Shown piece by piece: positions 35,960 through 45,200 of a stretch of 64,000 bases of DNA. The notes below the pieces were generated by a model. The model was not told the DNA's origin. It saw only the letters and a program-made list of their open reading frames with translations, and did no database searches. Source of the stretch: Leptospiraceae bacterium (lineage in GTDB: Bacteria > Spirochaetota > Leptospiria > Leptospirales > Leptospiraceae); the NCBI GenBank assembly GCA_016708435.1, contig JADJFV010000033.1, forward strand, positions 124,001-188,000, in the 5' to 3' direction. The translations under genes were made by a program, and so were the position numbers. Position 1 is the stretch's first letter. Every line of letters starts with the position of its first letter.

Positions 35960-36328
35960 ATGGAAGATTTTGCAAAAGGAATTTTATACAATTTGGGACA
36001 CCTGTCTCGGGATCAAGCAGATAATGCTAACTTCGGTATTGTGAAAGTAGATGACCAAGGTCAAATTTTACTTTATAATAAGTATGAGTCAGATCTTGCA
36101 GGGGTTCCAGTTGCAAGTGCAGAGGGGAAAAACTTTTTTACACAAGTAGCGATCTGCACAAACAATCGTCTTTTCTTTGGAAAATTTAAAGATGGTGTGA
36201 CAAGTGGACATTTAGACTCATCGTTTAATTATGTGTTTACCTACAAAATGAAACCTACGAATGTTATGATTCAACTCTATCGGGACCAAGCTACATCTAC
36301 TAATTGGATTTTTGTAAAAAAGAAGTAA
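35960..36328 (+). CDS. pyp: Photoactive yellow protein homologue (PAS-type blue-light receptor)
   Basis: 122 residues that align without gaps to Halorhodospira PYP (offset three) from about residue 20 to the end. Retained: Y39 and E43 (PYP Y42, E46, hydrogen bonds to the chromophore), the chromophore-binding cysteine C66 in TQVAICT (PYP C69), F93 and M97 (PYP F96, M100), and the motifs EGKNFF, GKFKDGVTSG and KPTNV. Changed: T50 is Ala47 and R52 is Val49, which should alter colour and photocycle speed. PYP binds p-coumarate as a thioester and cycles under blue light. AAGGAG lies 12 bases before the ATG. It is cytoplasmic and clustered with a chemoreceptor. Confidence 0.9.
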   Translation: MEDFAKGILYNLGHLSRDQADNANFGIVKVDDQGQILLYNKYESDLAGVPVASAEGKNFFTQVAICTNNRLFFGKFKDGVTSGHLDSSFNYVFTYKMKPTNVMIQLYRDQATSTNWIFVKKK

Positions 36329-36331
36329 TCA

Positions 36332-36751
36332 TTGCAAGAAGAAATTGGAAAGCTAAAAACCCTATATGATCGATATAGGGATCCATCCGTAGTTGCTAAC
36401 TTGATTGAGGGTAATAACGAATTAACCGAAAAGCAGATTCTTCAAATAAAATACAATACTAAGTTGAAGAATCGTGCGTTAGGCGCGATTATTTCCATTC
36501 ACAAAGACTCCGATATTGAAGAGATCAATTCTGCAATTCGTAATTTTTGGTTTGAGCTTAGATCGGAATGGATTAGGCATAATATGATTAATAACTACAA
36601 TATGGTTATGAATGGCACAGCGGATATAGTCAGTGTTATGCAGTCTGGTTTTATTTCTGGAATGATTGGAGAATTAGAAGCTTTCATTCCAGAGGCAGAA
36701 CTAGAAAAGATGAATGCTATAATGGTTAAGGTGCAATATGGAGATATTTAA
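36332..36751 (+). CDS. Hypothetical protein in frame with and directly after the PYP gene
   Basis: 139 residues, all-helical and charged, with no family recognised. The assumed start is TTG three bases after the PYP stop, with only a weak AGAAG before it. The frame is the same as PYP: the two are separated by TAA and one serine codon, so rare readthrough would give a PYP-helical fusion, or a former fusion has been split. It may be the output or partner domain of the photoreceptor. Its stop overlaps the convergent thioredoxin-like gene by four bases. Confidence 0.6.
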   Translation: MQEEIGKLKTLYDRYRDPSVVANLIEGNNELTEKQILQIKYNTKLKNRALGAIISIHKDSDIEEINSAIRNFWFELRSEWIRHNMINNYNMVMNGTADIVSVMQSGFISGMIGELEAFIPEAELEKMNAIMVKVQYGDI

Positions 36752-37563
36752 ATTTCTAATTCCGATAGGAAAAGATTAATTTTCTCCAACTGATCTTTAC
36801 TAGTAGATAATTCTTTGGCTTTGAGTAAATCTTCCTTAGCCTCTACTTTTTTCCCAGAGAAAAAATAAGATATGCCTCTACAATAAAGAACAGATCCTTT
36901 TTTATTTTCAGGATATTTTTCTAAATAACTATTCCAAATAGAAATTGCTTCTGGAAATTTCTTTTCTTGTATTTGAATGAGTCCAAGTAGAAATAATGCT
37001 TCTGGTTTTTTGTCCTGGTTTTCTTTTCCATTGGAATTGTAAGATTTCAAAAAGTATTCTGATGAGTTCTTAAAATTTCCATTTCGATAATAGAAAAGTC
37101 CTAGATTATAATTAGGAAGAATGCCATCAGGAGATTCTTTTTGCTCCGAGATAAGACCTGCTTCGATATCTTTTTTGATATATGCTTCTTGTAATTTTGT
37201 GATTAATAGCTCGTTATTCGGTAGACCTGTAATTTTATCTATGAAGTTTCCATTTTTATCAAGCAGTAATATGGTTGGATATCCACGAACGGAATACTTA
37301 GCAACAATGTCTCTCGATTCATCGCCGTTGATTCGAACAGCAACAAATTTTTCTAGTTCTAGTGCGACATCTTTTGCAGGGAAAATTTTATTTTCGAGGT
37401 CTTTGCAATAAAGGCACCAGTCTGTGTATAAATCAATGATGACTGGCTTATTTTCCTCTTGCGCTTTTAGAAGAGCCTTGTCGAGCGAGGTTAACCATTT
37501 TGTTTCGGCGAGCATCGGAAAGGTAAAAAATAGAGTGAGAAAAATAGGGATAATTCGAATCAT
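36748..37563 (-). CDS. Periplasmic thioredoxin-like protein with TPR tail
   Basis: 271 residues: a signal peptide (MIRII to MLAE), a thioredoxin domain with the redox pair in DWCLYCK (near residue 49) and the cis-proline in RGYPTILLL, then TPR-like helices (NLGLFYYRNGNFKNSSEYFLK and EAISIWNSYLEKYPENK). It resembles the C-terminal DsbD domain or thioredoxin_7 proteins that reduce periplasmic disulphides. It runs opposite to the PYP cluster. Confidence 0.85.
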   Translation of the reverse strand: MIRIIPIFLTLFFTFPMLAETKWLTSLDKALLKAQEENKPVIIDLYTDWCLYCKDLENKIFPAKDVALELEKFVAVRINGDESRDIVAKYSVRGYPTILLLDKNGNFIDKITGLPNNELLITKLQEAYIKKDIEAGLISEQKESPDGILPNYNLGLFYYRNGNFKNSSEYFLKSYNSNGKENQDKKPEALFLLGLIQIQEKKFPEAISIWNSYLEKYPENKKGSVLYCRGISYFFSGKKVEAKEDLLKAKELSTSKDQLEKINLFLSELEI

Positions 37564-37682
37564 GGATAATACCTCTTTGTAAGTAGCAACTACTACAATA
37601 GAGATTTGATTTTAAAAAGAAACAGAAAAAAAGTTTTTGTTCAAACCGAAATTACTACAGAAAAAGGAATCTTTACAATCCA

Positions 37683-37964
37683 ATGAAATTTTTAGAAGAA
37701 TTAGAAGAATTATTAAAACAAAGAAAAAGAGAATTACCAGAAAAATCTTACACAGCCGAACTGTTTAAAAAAGGAATTGATCGAATCTTAAAGAAGGTAG
37801 GAGAAGAGGCTGGCGAAGTCATCATTGCAGCTAAGAATACAGATGAGCCTGAACTAGTTCATGAAGTCGCTGATTTGTTTTTTCATTTACAAGTATTATT
37901 AGTCGAGAAAAATATTCCTTTGTCAAAGATTGAAGATGAATTAAAAAAACGACATGGGCGGTAA
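37683..37964 (+). CDS. hisE: Phosphoribosyl-ATP pyrophosphatase
   Basis: Second step of histidine synthesis: hydrolyses phosphoribosyl-ATP to phosphoribosyl-AMP. The 93 residues match HisE length, with the MazG-like magnesium site KKVGEEAGEVIIAAK and ELVHEVADLFFHL. It is a stand-alone HisE rather than the HisIE fusion. No other his gene is nearby. The next gene starts nine bases downstream. Confidence 0.93.
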   Translation: MKFLEELEELLKQRKRELPEKSYTAELFKKGIDRILKKVGEEAGEVIIAAKNTDEPELVHEVADLFFHLQVLLVEKNIPLSKIEDELKKRHGR

Positions 37965-37973
37965 ATTAAAAGT

Positions 37974-39401
37974 ATGCTCTTCAATTCGTTTTTATTTTTG
38001 ATTTTTTTTGTAATCGTTTATCTACTTTATCATAATACATCCGAAAAGTTTCGAAAGCCAATCTTATTTTTCAGTTCTATTCTATTTTATGGAAGTTGGG
38101 ACTATATAAGTTTTGATTCTATAATTCCAAGATTTTTAATTCACTTTTTAACTGTTATAACTATCAATTTTCTTTTCTTAAAATGGATGGAAAATTTGGC
38201 GAGTCAATCGGAAAAAAGAATTCCGCTTACGATTGCGATCGTGCTAAATATTTTAAACATTGCTTACTTTAAATATTTTTATTTTCTAGCTGAAATTCTT
38301 GGAATGATCATTGGCGAACCAAACTTGAAAGCAACTACAATGGGGAAAATACATATTATCCTTCCCATAGCAATTAGCTTTTATACATTCCAAATCATTG
38401 CTTATTTAGTAGACTACTACCGTGGGACTGTTACTGAGAAAACTTCTTACTTAGATTTCAGTATTTTTATACTATTCTTTCCACAACAATTAGCAGGACC
38501 TATTTTACGGGCTAATGAATTTATGCCGCAACTCAATACGAAGAGAACTCTTTCGGATGAACAGATTGTGCAGGGAATTGGACTCATTGGATTTGGACTT
38601 CTCAAAAAAGTTGTATTAGCTGATTCTATAGCTAGACTTTTAGATCCTGTCTATGCAAATCCTTCTGCTTATTCCGGCAAAGCAATCTTATGCGCCCTTG
38701 TGGGATTCTTTTTTCAACTCTGGGGAGATTTTTCCGGCTACAGCGATATTGCTCGTGGCTGCGGCAAACTTCTGGGTTTTGAATTACCAAAGAACTTCGT
38801 AGGACCTTTCTTTTCTCAGAGTTTTAAAGAAATGTGGACAAGATGGCATATTACTCTTTCTAGTTTTTTAAGGGATTATATCTATTTTCCGCTTGGTGGG
38901 AGTCGTGGATCAAGTCTCAGAACTGATTTGAATAATTTGATCACGATGTTTATTGCCGGAATCTGGCATGGGGCTAATTGGAATTATGTGGTTTGGGGAA
39001 TTGTAATTGGTTTTTCTTTGATGTTCGAAAGAAATATTTTAAATCGATTTTATTTTTGGCGTGAAAGTAAAACAAAGTCAGCCATTGCAGTCCGTTTCCT
39101 TACGTTGGGAATATTCTGGTTTTTAATTGCAGATATGTTTCGAGTAGCAAAACTCAGTGATTTAGGCTTAATGATACAAAGGACAGCAACAATGGCAATG
39201 GGAGAAAAAATCCTATATGAAGAGTTTGGATATTTATGTGTTCTTTTCTTCATTTTACATGTATTTGAATACAACCCCTCTCTACTTGTATTAAGAGTTA
39301 AACGACCGGTAACCGCTATAGTCCTAAGTTCCATCGTTTTCTTATTTATGATGACTGCCCTGTCGAACAGACAAGTTCAATTCTTTTACTTCCAATTTTA
39401 A
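37974..39401 (+). CDS. MBOAT-family membrane O-acyltransferase (AlgI/DltB-like)
   Basis: A 475-residue inner-membrane protein with about eleven membrane segments. Family signatures are FFPQQLAGPILRANEFMPQL, LWGDFSGYSDIARG, the FKEMWTRWHITLSSFLRDYIYFPLGG stretch (core WTRWHITLSSFL) and the catalytic histidine in AGIWHGANWNYVVWG. It would pass an acyl group across the membrane onto a surface glycan. The partner is the next gene, two bases away. Confidence 0.93.
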   Translation: MLFNSFLFLIFFVIVYLLYHNTSEKFRKPILFFSSILFYGSWDYISFDSIIPRFLIHFLTVITINFLFLKWMENLASQSEKRIPLTIAIVLNILNIAYFKYFYFLAEILGMIIGEPNLKATTMGKIHIILPIAISFYTFQIIAYLVDYYRGTVTEKTSYLDFSIFILFFPQQLAGPILRANEFMPQLNTKRTLSDEQIVQGIGLIGFGLLKKVVLADSIARLLDPVYANPSAYSGKAILCALVGFFFQLWGDFSGYSDIARGCGKLLGFELPKNFVGPFFSQSFKEMWTRWHITLSSFLRDYIYFPLGGSRGSSLRTDLNNLITMFIAGIWHGANWNYVVWGIVIGFSLMFERNILNRFYFWRESKTKSAIAVRFLTLGIFWFLIADMFRVAKLSDLGLMIQRTATMAMGEKILYEEFGYLCVLFFILHVFEYNPSLLVLRVKRPVTAIVLSSIVFLFMMTALSNRQVQFFYFQF

Positions 39402-39403
39402 CT

Positions 39404-40546
39404 ATGAAATTAAAATACTTTCCAATTCTGTTACTCATTCTACTTTTTTGCTTTGATAAAATTTTTATAATTCCGCAAGTTCGTAAATTCGTGGTGCAAA
39501 ATCATGTGAACTCTTATGAAGTTCTAGATACGCTTTTAGATAAGTTGTATTTAGAGCATATTGATAAAAACCAGAAGGTTCTTGGTAAGACTGTCGAGGA
39601 AATACAAAGAGAAACCATTCTATTTATGGGAACTTCTCGCAGTGTGGAATATGCTAATCTGAATAAGACTCTATTTGATAAAAATCCTTACATTAAAAAT
39701 AAACAAGCACTAGAGCAAATCCCTGTTACCTCCTGGACAGTGCGGGCAGCCCCGTTTATTCACATCTACCAGATCTATTCTCATTTTCTAAAAAAGCATC
39801 CTCGCCCTAAAATGCTAGTGTTGGAAATCAATTACATATCTTTTAATAAGAATAATGTATTTAGAGAGAAGAAGGATATTTATGATTTTACATTGGAAGA
39901 ATTTTCTGAGGTTTACGAAGAGTTATCCAACAAGGATAAAATTGAATATCTTTCGACATTGTTTTTCGTCTTGAATAAATCCAATATTAGCTGGAAGAGC
40001 TTAATTCGTTCCGGTGGAAATTCTGACCAAGATGTAAATGCGACTTTAGATTTTGTAATCAATGCAAAGAAACTCATGGAGATGAAAGAAAATAAAAATT
40101 CAGGTTGGATGCATGGAATTAAAGAACACCAAGAGTCTCCAGAGCAAATAGAGATTAACCGCAAATACACCGAGTGGGTAATTCAGTCTTTCTTTCAAAA
40201 TTTTCAAATGGATTTAACATCTAGCAATTTATTTAAGAAAGTTTTACGGGAAGCAAAGGAAAAGAACATCAATCTTGTTTTGTATCGTCCCCGCACGCAT
40301 GAAGAACTGAAATCTTCTACCAAGAAATATACAAAAGGAGAGGCAGAATGGCTCTTAGAAGTGAAGCGATTAGCGAAGGAAGCGTCCATTCCTTTTTATG
40401 ATTTTGAAGAGCCCGGTTATTTGGAATGCGATTACTTTGCGGATACTAGCCATTTGTCTAAATCTTGTTTTCCGGAAGTGGTAGAGAAAATTGTTTTAGA
40501 GGGGCGGGAAAGAATACCACGGATGAACACGGATGAACACAAATGA
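39404..40546 (+). CDS. DUF1574-like SGNH-type partner of the MBOAT acyltransferase
   Basis: 380 residues with one N-terminal membrane anchor and a periplasmic domain. FMGTSRSVEYANL (near residue 75) supplies a probable nucleophilic serine and ADTSHLSKSC near the C-terminus supplies the D-x-x-H pair, as in DltD/AlgX/PatB-like proteins. MBOAT-DUF1574 pairs are common in Leptospira. The last residues (RMNTDEHK) are encoded by a copy of a GGATGAACAC tandem repeat, so the natural stop may have been displaced by repeat spread. Confidence 0.75.
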   Translation: MKLKYFPILLLILLFCFDKIFIIPQVRKFVVQNHVNSYEVLDTLLDKLYLEHIDKNQKVLGKTVEEIQRETILFMGTSRSVEYANLNKTLFDKNPYIKNKQALEQIPVTSWTVRAAPFIHIYQIYSHFLKKHPRPKMLVLEINYISFNKNNVFREKKDIYDFTLEEFSEVYEELSNKDKIEYLSTLFFVLNKSNISWKSLIRSGGNSDQDVNATLDFVINAKKLMEMKENKNSGWMHGIKEHQESPEQIEINRKYTEWVIQSFFQNFQMDLTSSNLFKKVLREAKEKNINLVLYRPRTHEELKSSTKKYTKGEAEWLLEVKRLAKEASIPFYDFEEPGYLECDYFADTSHLSKSCFPEVVEKIVLEGRERIPRMNTDEHK

Positions 40547-40640
40547 ATCGAAAGGTAACCATGGAGATCAGATTTTGTTTATTTGCTCTAATTAAAGTGA
40601 TTAGTGCTGTCATGGTGTGGTTCGACAAAGCACACCAATC
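40522..40640. repeat. Short tandem repeat and REP-like hairpin ahead of the ammonia-lyase gene
   Basis: GGATGAACAC occurs in tandem (from about 40522), spanning the end of the DUF1574-like gene. Then TGGTGTG (40613-40619) pairs with CACACCA (40631-40637) around GTTCGACAAAG. The combination looks like dispersed non-coding repeats in the 140-base gap. It may also form part of the leader of the downstream gene. Confidence 0.45.
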
Positions 40641-40690
40641 AAGCTTTTCGAATCCATACTTAGTAGAAGAGTATCCTTATCTTTTAAAGA

Positions 40691-42253
40691 ATGATAAAAA
40701 ATAGAATTCCAAAAGCGCGATTTCTAATTCAAAATAAAACTATCTCTCTAAAAGAGTTTGGGGAAATATTAGACTATAAAGTAAAGGTTCAAATTGGCAA
40801 GGATTGTAAGAAGAGAGTGAGTGTTTCGGAAAAGTTTCTTGCTTCTCTTTTGAAGCGGAAGGTTTTACTTTATGGAATTAATACTGGCTACGGTCCATTG
40901 GCTACTACTCATATACCTCTAGCTAATGCAAAAGAATTACAACGAAACTTAATTTATCATCTAGCGACTGGAGTAGGGGAGCCTTTCTCTGAACTCTATG
41001 TAAAAGCTTTGATGCTAGCTAGAATCATTTGTTTATCTAAGGGGTATTCGGCGATTAGCCTCATTTCCTTAGAAACGCTCATTGTTTTTTATAATTTAGA
41101 AATTATACCTATAATTCCAAAACTAGGAACGGTAGGGGCGAGTGGAGACTTAACGCCATTAGCTCACATGACTTTAGCACTCATGGGTGAGTCTGACGTA
41201 ATTTACCTAGGAAAGAAAAAGTCTGCCAAGAATATAATCCAAAAAATGAAAATTAAACCACTCGACTTAGGTCCTAAAGAAGGCTTAGCCTTAGTAAATG
41301 GAACTTCCGTGATGACAGGAATTTCTGCGGTTAATGGATATTTGTCGGAGAGAGCACTTGACTTTGCAGTTTCTCTTTCTGTGCTTTATGCAGAAATCAT
41401 GGAGGCGAAGGAAGAAGCCTTTCATCCTTTGATTGGAGAGGTTAAGCCTCATGCTGGTATGAAACAAGTCCTAAAGATTTTTCAGGAAAAAGCAAAAGGC
41501 AGTTCTCGGTTCAAAAAGAAAAGAGAACTGAGTCTTACTACAAGCATTTCTTATGAAAATGAACTCCTGCAAGATGCTTATTCCATTCGATGTATTCCAC
41601 AAATCTTAGGAGCAGTGGCTGATGTGATTCACTTTCACAATGATACAGTGGAAGTGGAATTAAACTCAGTAACGGATAATCCCATTTTTGCTCTGCCGGA
41701 AGAGACAGTTCTACACGGTGGAAATTTTCAAGGTCATTCAATTGCGCTTGCTGCGGATAATCTCTATAATGCGATTACGAATCTTGCTATCCATTCAGAA
41801 AGAAAAATTGCCCGTATTACTGATCCAAAGTTAAACAACGGTTTGCCTCCTTTTTTACAGGGAGATAGAAACGGACTACAAAGTGGATTTATGGGTGCAC
41901 AAGTCACGGCGACAGCAATTCTTGCTTGGATAAGAAGCAATGCTATTCCATCTTCCATTCAATCTATATCGACTAACGCAAATAACCAAGACGTAGTCAG
42001 TATGGGAACGATTGCAGCTCTTAAAACATCAGAATGCCTAGACAGAGTATTTGATATTCTTGCAATAGAAGCACTTGTAATGGCACAGGCATTTGAATTA
42101 GAGAATGGTTTTTCTCCAAATGCTGGTTTTAGTAAGAACTCTATTGAGCTTGTCAAGCGGATAAGAGTGATTTCACCCTTTCTTGGTAAAGATAGAAGTC
42201 TATCGAAAGAAATTCAGTCTTTGAGTCAGGCGATGAAGTTAAATAGATTGTAA
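40691..42253 (+). CDS. tal: Tyrosine ammonia-lyase (aromatic amino acid lyase), predicted
   Basis: 520 residues of the MIO-cofactor ammonia-lyase family. Ala150-Ser151-Gly152 (GTVGASGDLTPLAHM) forms the cofactor and Y61 (LLYGINTGYG) is the catalytic tyrosine. Substrate signs favour tyrosine: His90-Leu91 in NLIYHLATG, equal to H89-L90 of Rhodobacter TAL, where histidine lyases have Ser-His and phenylalanine lyases have Phe-Leu. NGTSVMTG and STNANNQDVVSMG also match TAL/PAL rather than HutH (NQED). The product would be p-coumarate, the PYP chromophore precursor. No hut genes are nearby. It lies 3.9 kb after the PYP cluster, same strand but not same unit. Confidence 0.82.
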   Translation: MIKNRIPKARFLIQNKTISLKEFGEILDYKVKVQIGKDCKKRVSVSEKFLASLLKRKVLLYGINTGYGPLATTHIPLANAKELQRNLIYHLATGVGEPFSELYVKALMLARIICLSKGYSAISLISLETLIVFYNLEIIPIIPKLGTVGASGDLTPLAHMTLALMGESDVIYLGKKKSAKNIIQKMKIKPLDLGPKEGLALVNGTSVMTGISAVNGYLSERALDFAVSLSVLYAEIMEAKEEAFHPLIGEVKPHAGMKQVLKIFQEKAKGSSRFKKKRELSLTTSISYENELLQDAYSIRCIPQILGAVADVIHFHNDTVEVELNSVTDNPIFALPEETVLHGGNFQGHSIALAADNLYNAITNLAIHSERKIARITDPKLNNGLPPFLQGDRNGLQSGFMGAQVTATAILAWIRSNAIPSSIQSISTNANNQDVVSMGTIAALKTSECLDRVFDILAIEALVMAQAFELENGFSPNAGFSKNSIELVKRIRVISPFLGKDRSLSKEIQSLSQAMKLNRL

Positions 42254-42273
42254 GTAGTCACTTTCGAAATAGA

Positions 42274-45200
42274 CTATTTCTCAATTTCATATAGTGCCCT
42301 AACCTCATCAGCGTCCATTGCACGGTTATACACCCGAACGTCATCTAGGCTTCCTTGATAGTAGTATATGTTGTCCATTCGTCGCCCAAAATATAAAGGA
42401 GAATCGCCGGTTGTAAGAGTAAAATTTCCCTGATTCACAAAGACTCCATTTTTATAAGTAAAAACAGTAGTAGAATTATAAACAAAAACCCAGTGATCCC
42501 AATTCGTGGTAAGTGCCTGTCCAGTATTCAGATCAGCAAAATGTCCATAAAACATTATGACTGAGTTTGAGAATACGCCATAAGCCTGTGATCCGACAAG
42601 GCTACCCCAATTCACTAAATGCTGAATTGTATTAGAAGGTGAGGCTGGATGTTTTACCCACGCACTAATAGTTCTAGGGTTACTTCCTGTAATCCCCACG
42701 TTGGAACCAGCCAGAATATAATCATCCGTTCCATCAAAATTATATGCGCTGTTAGCATTGCCTTTTCTATCCGTTACAAGCTGAGGCAAATTTTGAGTTC
42801 CCCCTGCTCCGTAAAAAGTGGAAGAATTTGATGTTACAGTGTCATTCGCATTTCCGGAAAATGGATGATAGGCAACTAGTCCATTGGAAATAGATAAATC
42901 GCTAATAGTCAGTGCAAGAGAAGACGTTCCAAGTGTGGCGTTGTCTCCTAAAACTTGTGTGATCTGAAATGTAAAAGTTTCATCGACTGCTTCATACGTA
43001 GTATCATTTGTAATTGGTATGTTAACTGTTTTACTTGTCTCGCCCGATCTAAAATACAGAGTGCCACTCGTTGCTGTATAATCTGTTCCTGCAACTGCTG
43101 TGCCATTGGAAGTAGTATAATCAACAGCGATGATACTTGCTGGACTTGCCGACAAACTGATAGTAACCGTTGCATTTCCAATGCCTTCCCAAATCGTTGC
43201 ATTGACAATAGATGCATTCACTACTCTTGTTGTCGCATTGGAAGGAGTGAGGTTACTAACGATTATGCTGATTAAAGCTGTTGCGATTTGGGTTGCATTT
43301 TTTGCTGTGACCGTATAATCCATCTTATCCTTTAATACAGTAGGTGAACCGCTAATTACGCACAGATTACTGAATGACAAACCAGAAGGAAGAGAAGGAG
43401 AAATCGAACAGGATGAAATATCTCCAATTACGGAAGGGTTAATAGAAGAGATTGGCACATCCTTTACAAAGGCATACACTGTGTTTGCGTAACCAACATA
43501 GAGCGGTAACTGCCCAGCTTCTAAAACAGCGATACTTATTTTTGTATTGGTAGAGCCGCCCGCATTAGTTCCTGTGATTGTATATTGAGTTGTGTTTTGG
43601 ACTTTCTGAGGAGTTCCATAAATTGTACAATTAGAAAGCAAATATAGTCCAACAGGCAATTCAGGAGATACAGAACAAGAAGAAATAAACCCAGAATACG
43701 AAGGACGCATAGGAGCTGTCGAGACTTGCTTATTCAAAGGATAAAACGAACTATTATAAGCAAGGGATGAAGGTGATACTAATTCCTCTGTTGTAAAAGA
43801 AAAAATATATTCTTGGTCTAGTTTTTTATTGCTATTTCCCCTAACGTTTATTTTTACAGTAGCGGTATATTTTGTTTTAGGTTTTAACAAAGTGTCCGGC
43901 GTAAAAACGACAACTTTGTTATTTTCAACAGAATATGTTCCAGGTATTGTATTTCCTGCATTATCTGTAACGTATATCGTATTGATCGTAACACTTGGGC
44001 GAAAAATTGGTTCTGAAAAAATGAGCTTTACTTTTACTTTAAGACCAACGTTTTGCTCATTATTAGAAGGCTCTTTCGTAATAAGATTTGGCGGTGGCGG
44101 TGGTGGTATTTCGGATCCGGCAACAGAAAAAGAAAGTTCAAAATCTCCTTTTGAAAGAGAATTTTCTGCTAGGTCAGAAACGTCTGAGCCTATTTTCACT
44201 TTGTATTTTTTGCCTTCCTCCCATCTGCCCGTCAGTGAAAAAATTATAACCGATGAGAGTCCACGACGAATTCCTACAGGAACTTGCAATCCGGTATCCT
44301 GCAAAGTTACTATAATATTTGCGTCCGGCAGAATTTTATTTACTGGTTCCGAAAAGTCGATACTTACAAATTGAGAAGAGTGAATGGTGTCGCCAACTCT
44401 ACTATCTCTTACTCCAAACCCGAAACTTCGCATCGATGGAGATGTTTTGGTTTCTAAGGGAAAATGCTGAGTAACCTCTGGCAGAACTGTATCTTTTTTG
44501 TTAGAAGTCATAAAGGTAATAGAGAAGTCTTTTCCCATTGAAAGCTGAGCCGTATCCTTTACATTTGCATTGACTGTCAAATTGTAGTAAGTATAATTAG
44601 CCAAATCTTTTTTGGGTTTGAGTTGAAGAATATTTTCGGAAGTAAGAGACAGATCAAAACCTATAGCAGCACCGTTTTCTTTTAGAATAAAATTTTCCTC
44701 TTTTAAGGAACGAGGATCTAATGCCTCGCTAAATTCAATAGAAATTTTAGCATTAATATCTATACTAGACGATTCATCAATCGGTGTAATAGCGTTAATC
44801 GCTATAGGACTTACATCGCGCAAAGTTCCTGTAGTGAAATTAAACTCATAGTTGTTTTTTAGTTTATTCCCTGATGTATCCTGCACGCCGGATACATTGA
44901 CCAGATACTTCTTATTAGCCACAAGATCAGAATTTGGTGTAAATATAAGACTGTTGTTTATAAATTCCGTTTTGCCTTCTACTACTATTCCATCCAGAGT
45001 TACTAAAAGAGGTTGACTAGTATATGCTGTAACTGTTTTTGAGAATAATATCGTTATGCTCCTGTTTAACTCAAATTCATCATCAATAGGATTGGGCGAT
45101 GTAAAAGAAACGGTTGGCGGTGTTGTATCAGCCGTTAATAGTTTAGTCATATACGCATAGAGTGGCGAAGAATCCTTTACTTTTGAAATACAAGAAGAGT

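Noticed and set aside
40561..40704. 47-residue ORF (ATG 40561) overlapping the start of the ammonia-lyase gene
   Set aside because: It runs through a REP-like hairpin and repeat sequence. The AAGG before it is weak, and the sequence does not look like a protein. A leader peptide cannot be excluded.
40691..42253. Annotation of the ammonia-lyase as histidine ammonia-lyase (HutH)
   Set aside because: The selectivity pair is His-Leu rather than Ser-His, the NQD and NGTSVMTG motifs are those of TAL/PAL, and no hut genes are nearby.
42955..44374. Several + strand ORFs (up to 181 residues) inside the large lipoprotein gene
   Set aside because: They are antisense shadows of repetitive Ig-like and Calx-beta coding sequence, with biased composition and no start signals.
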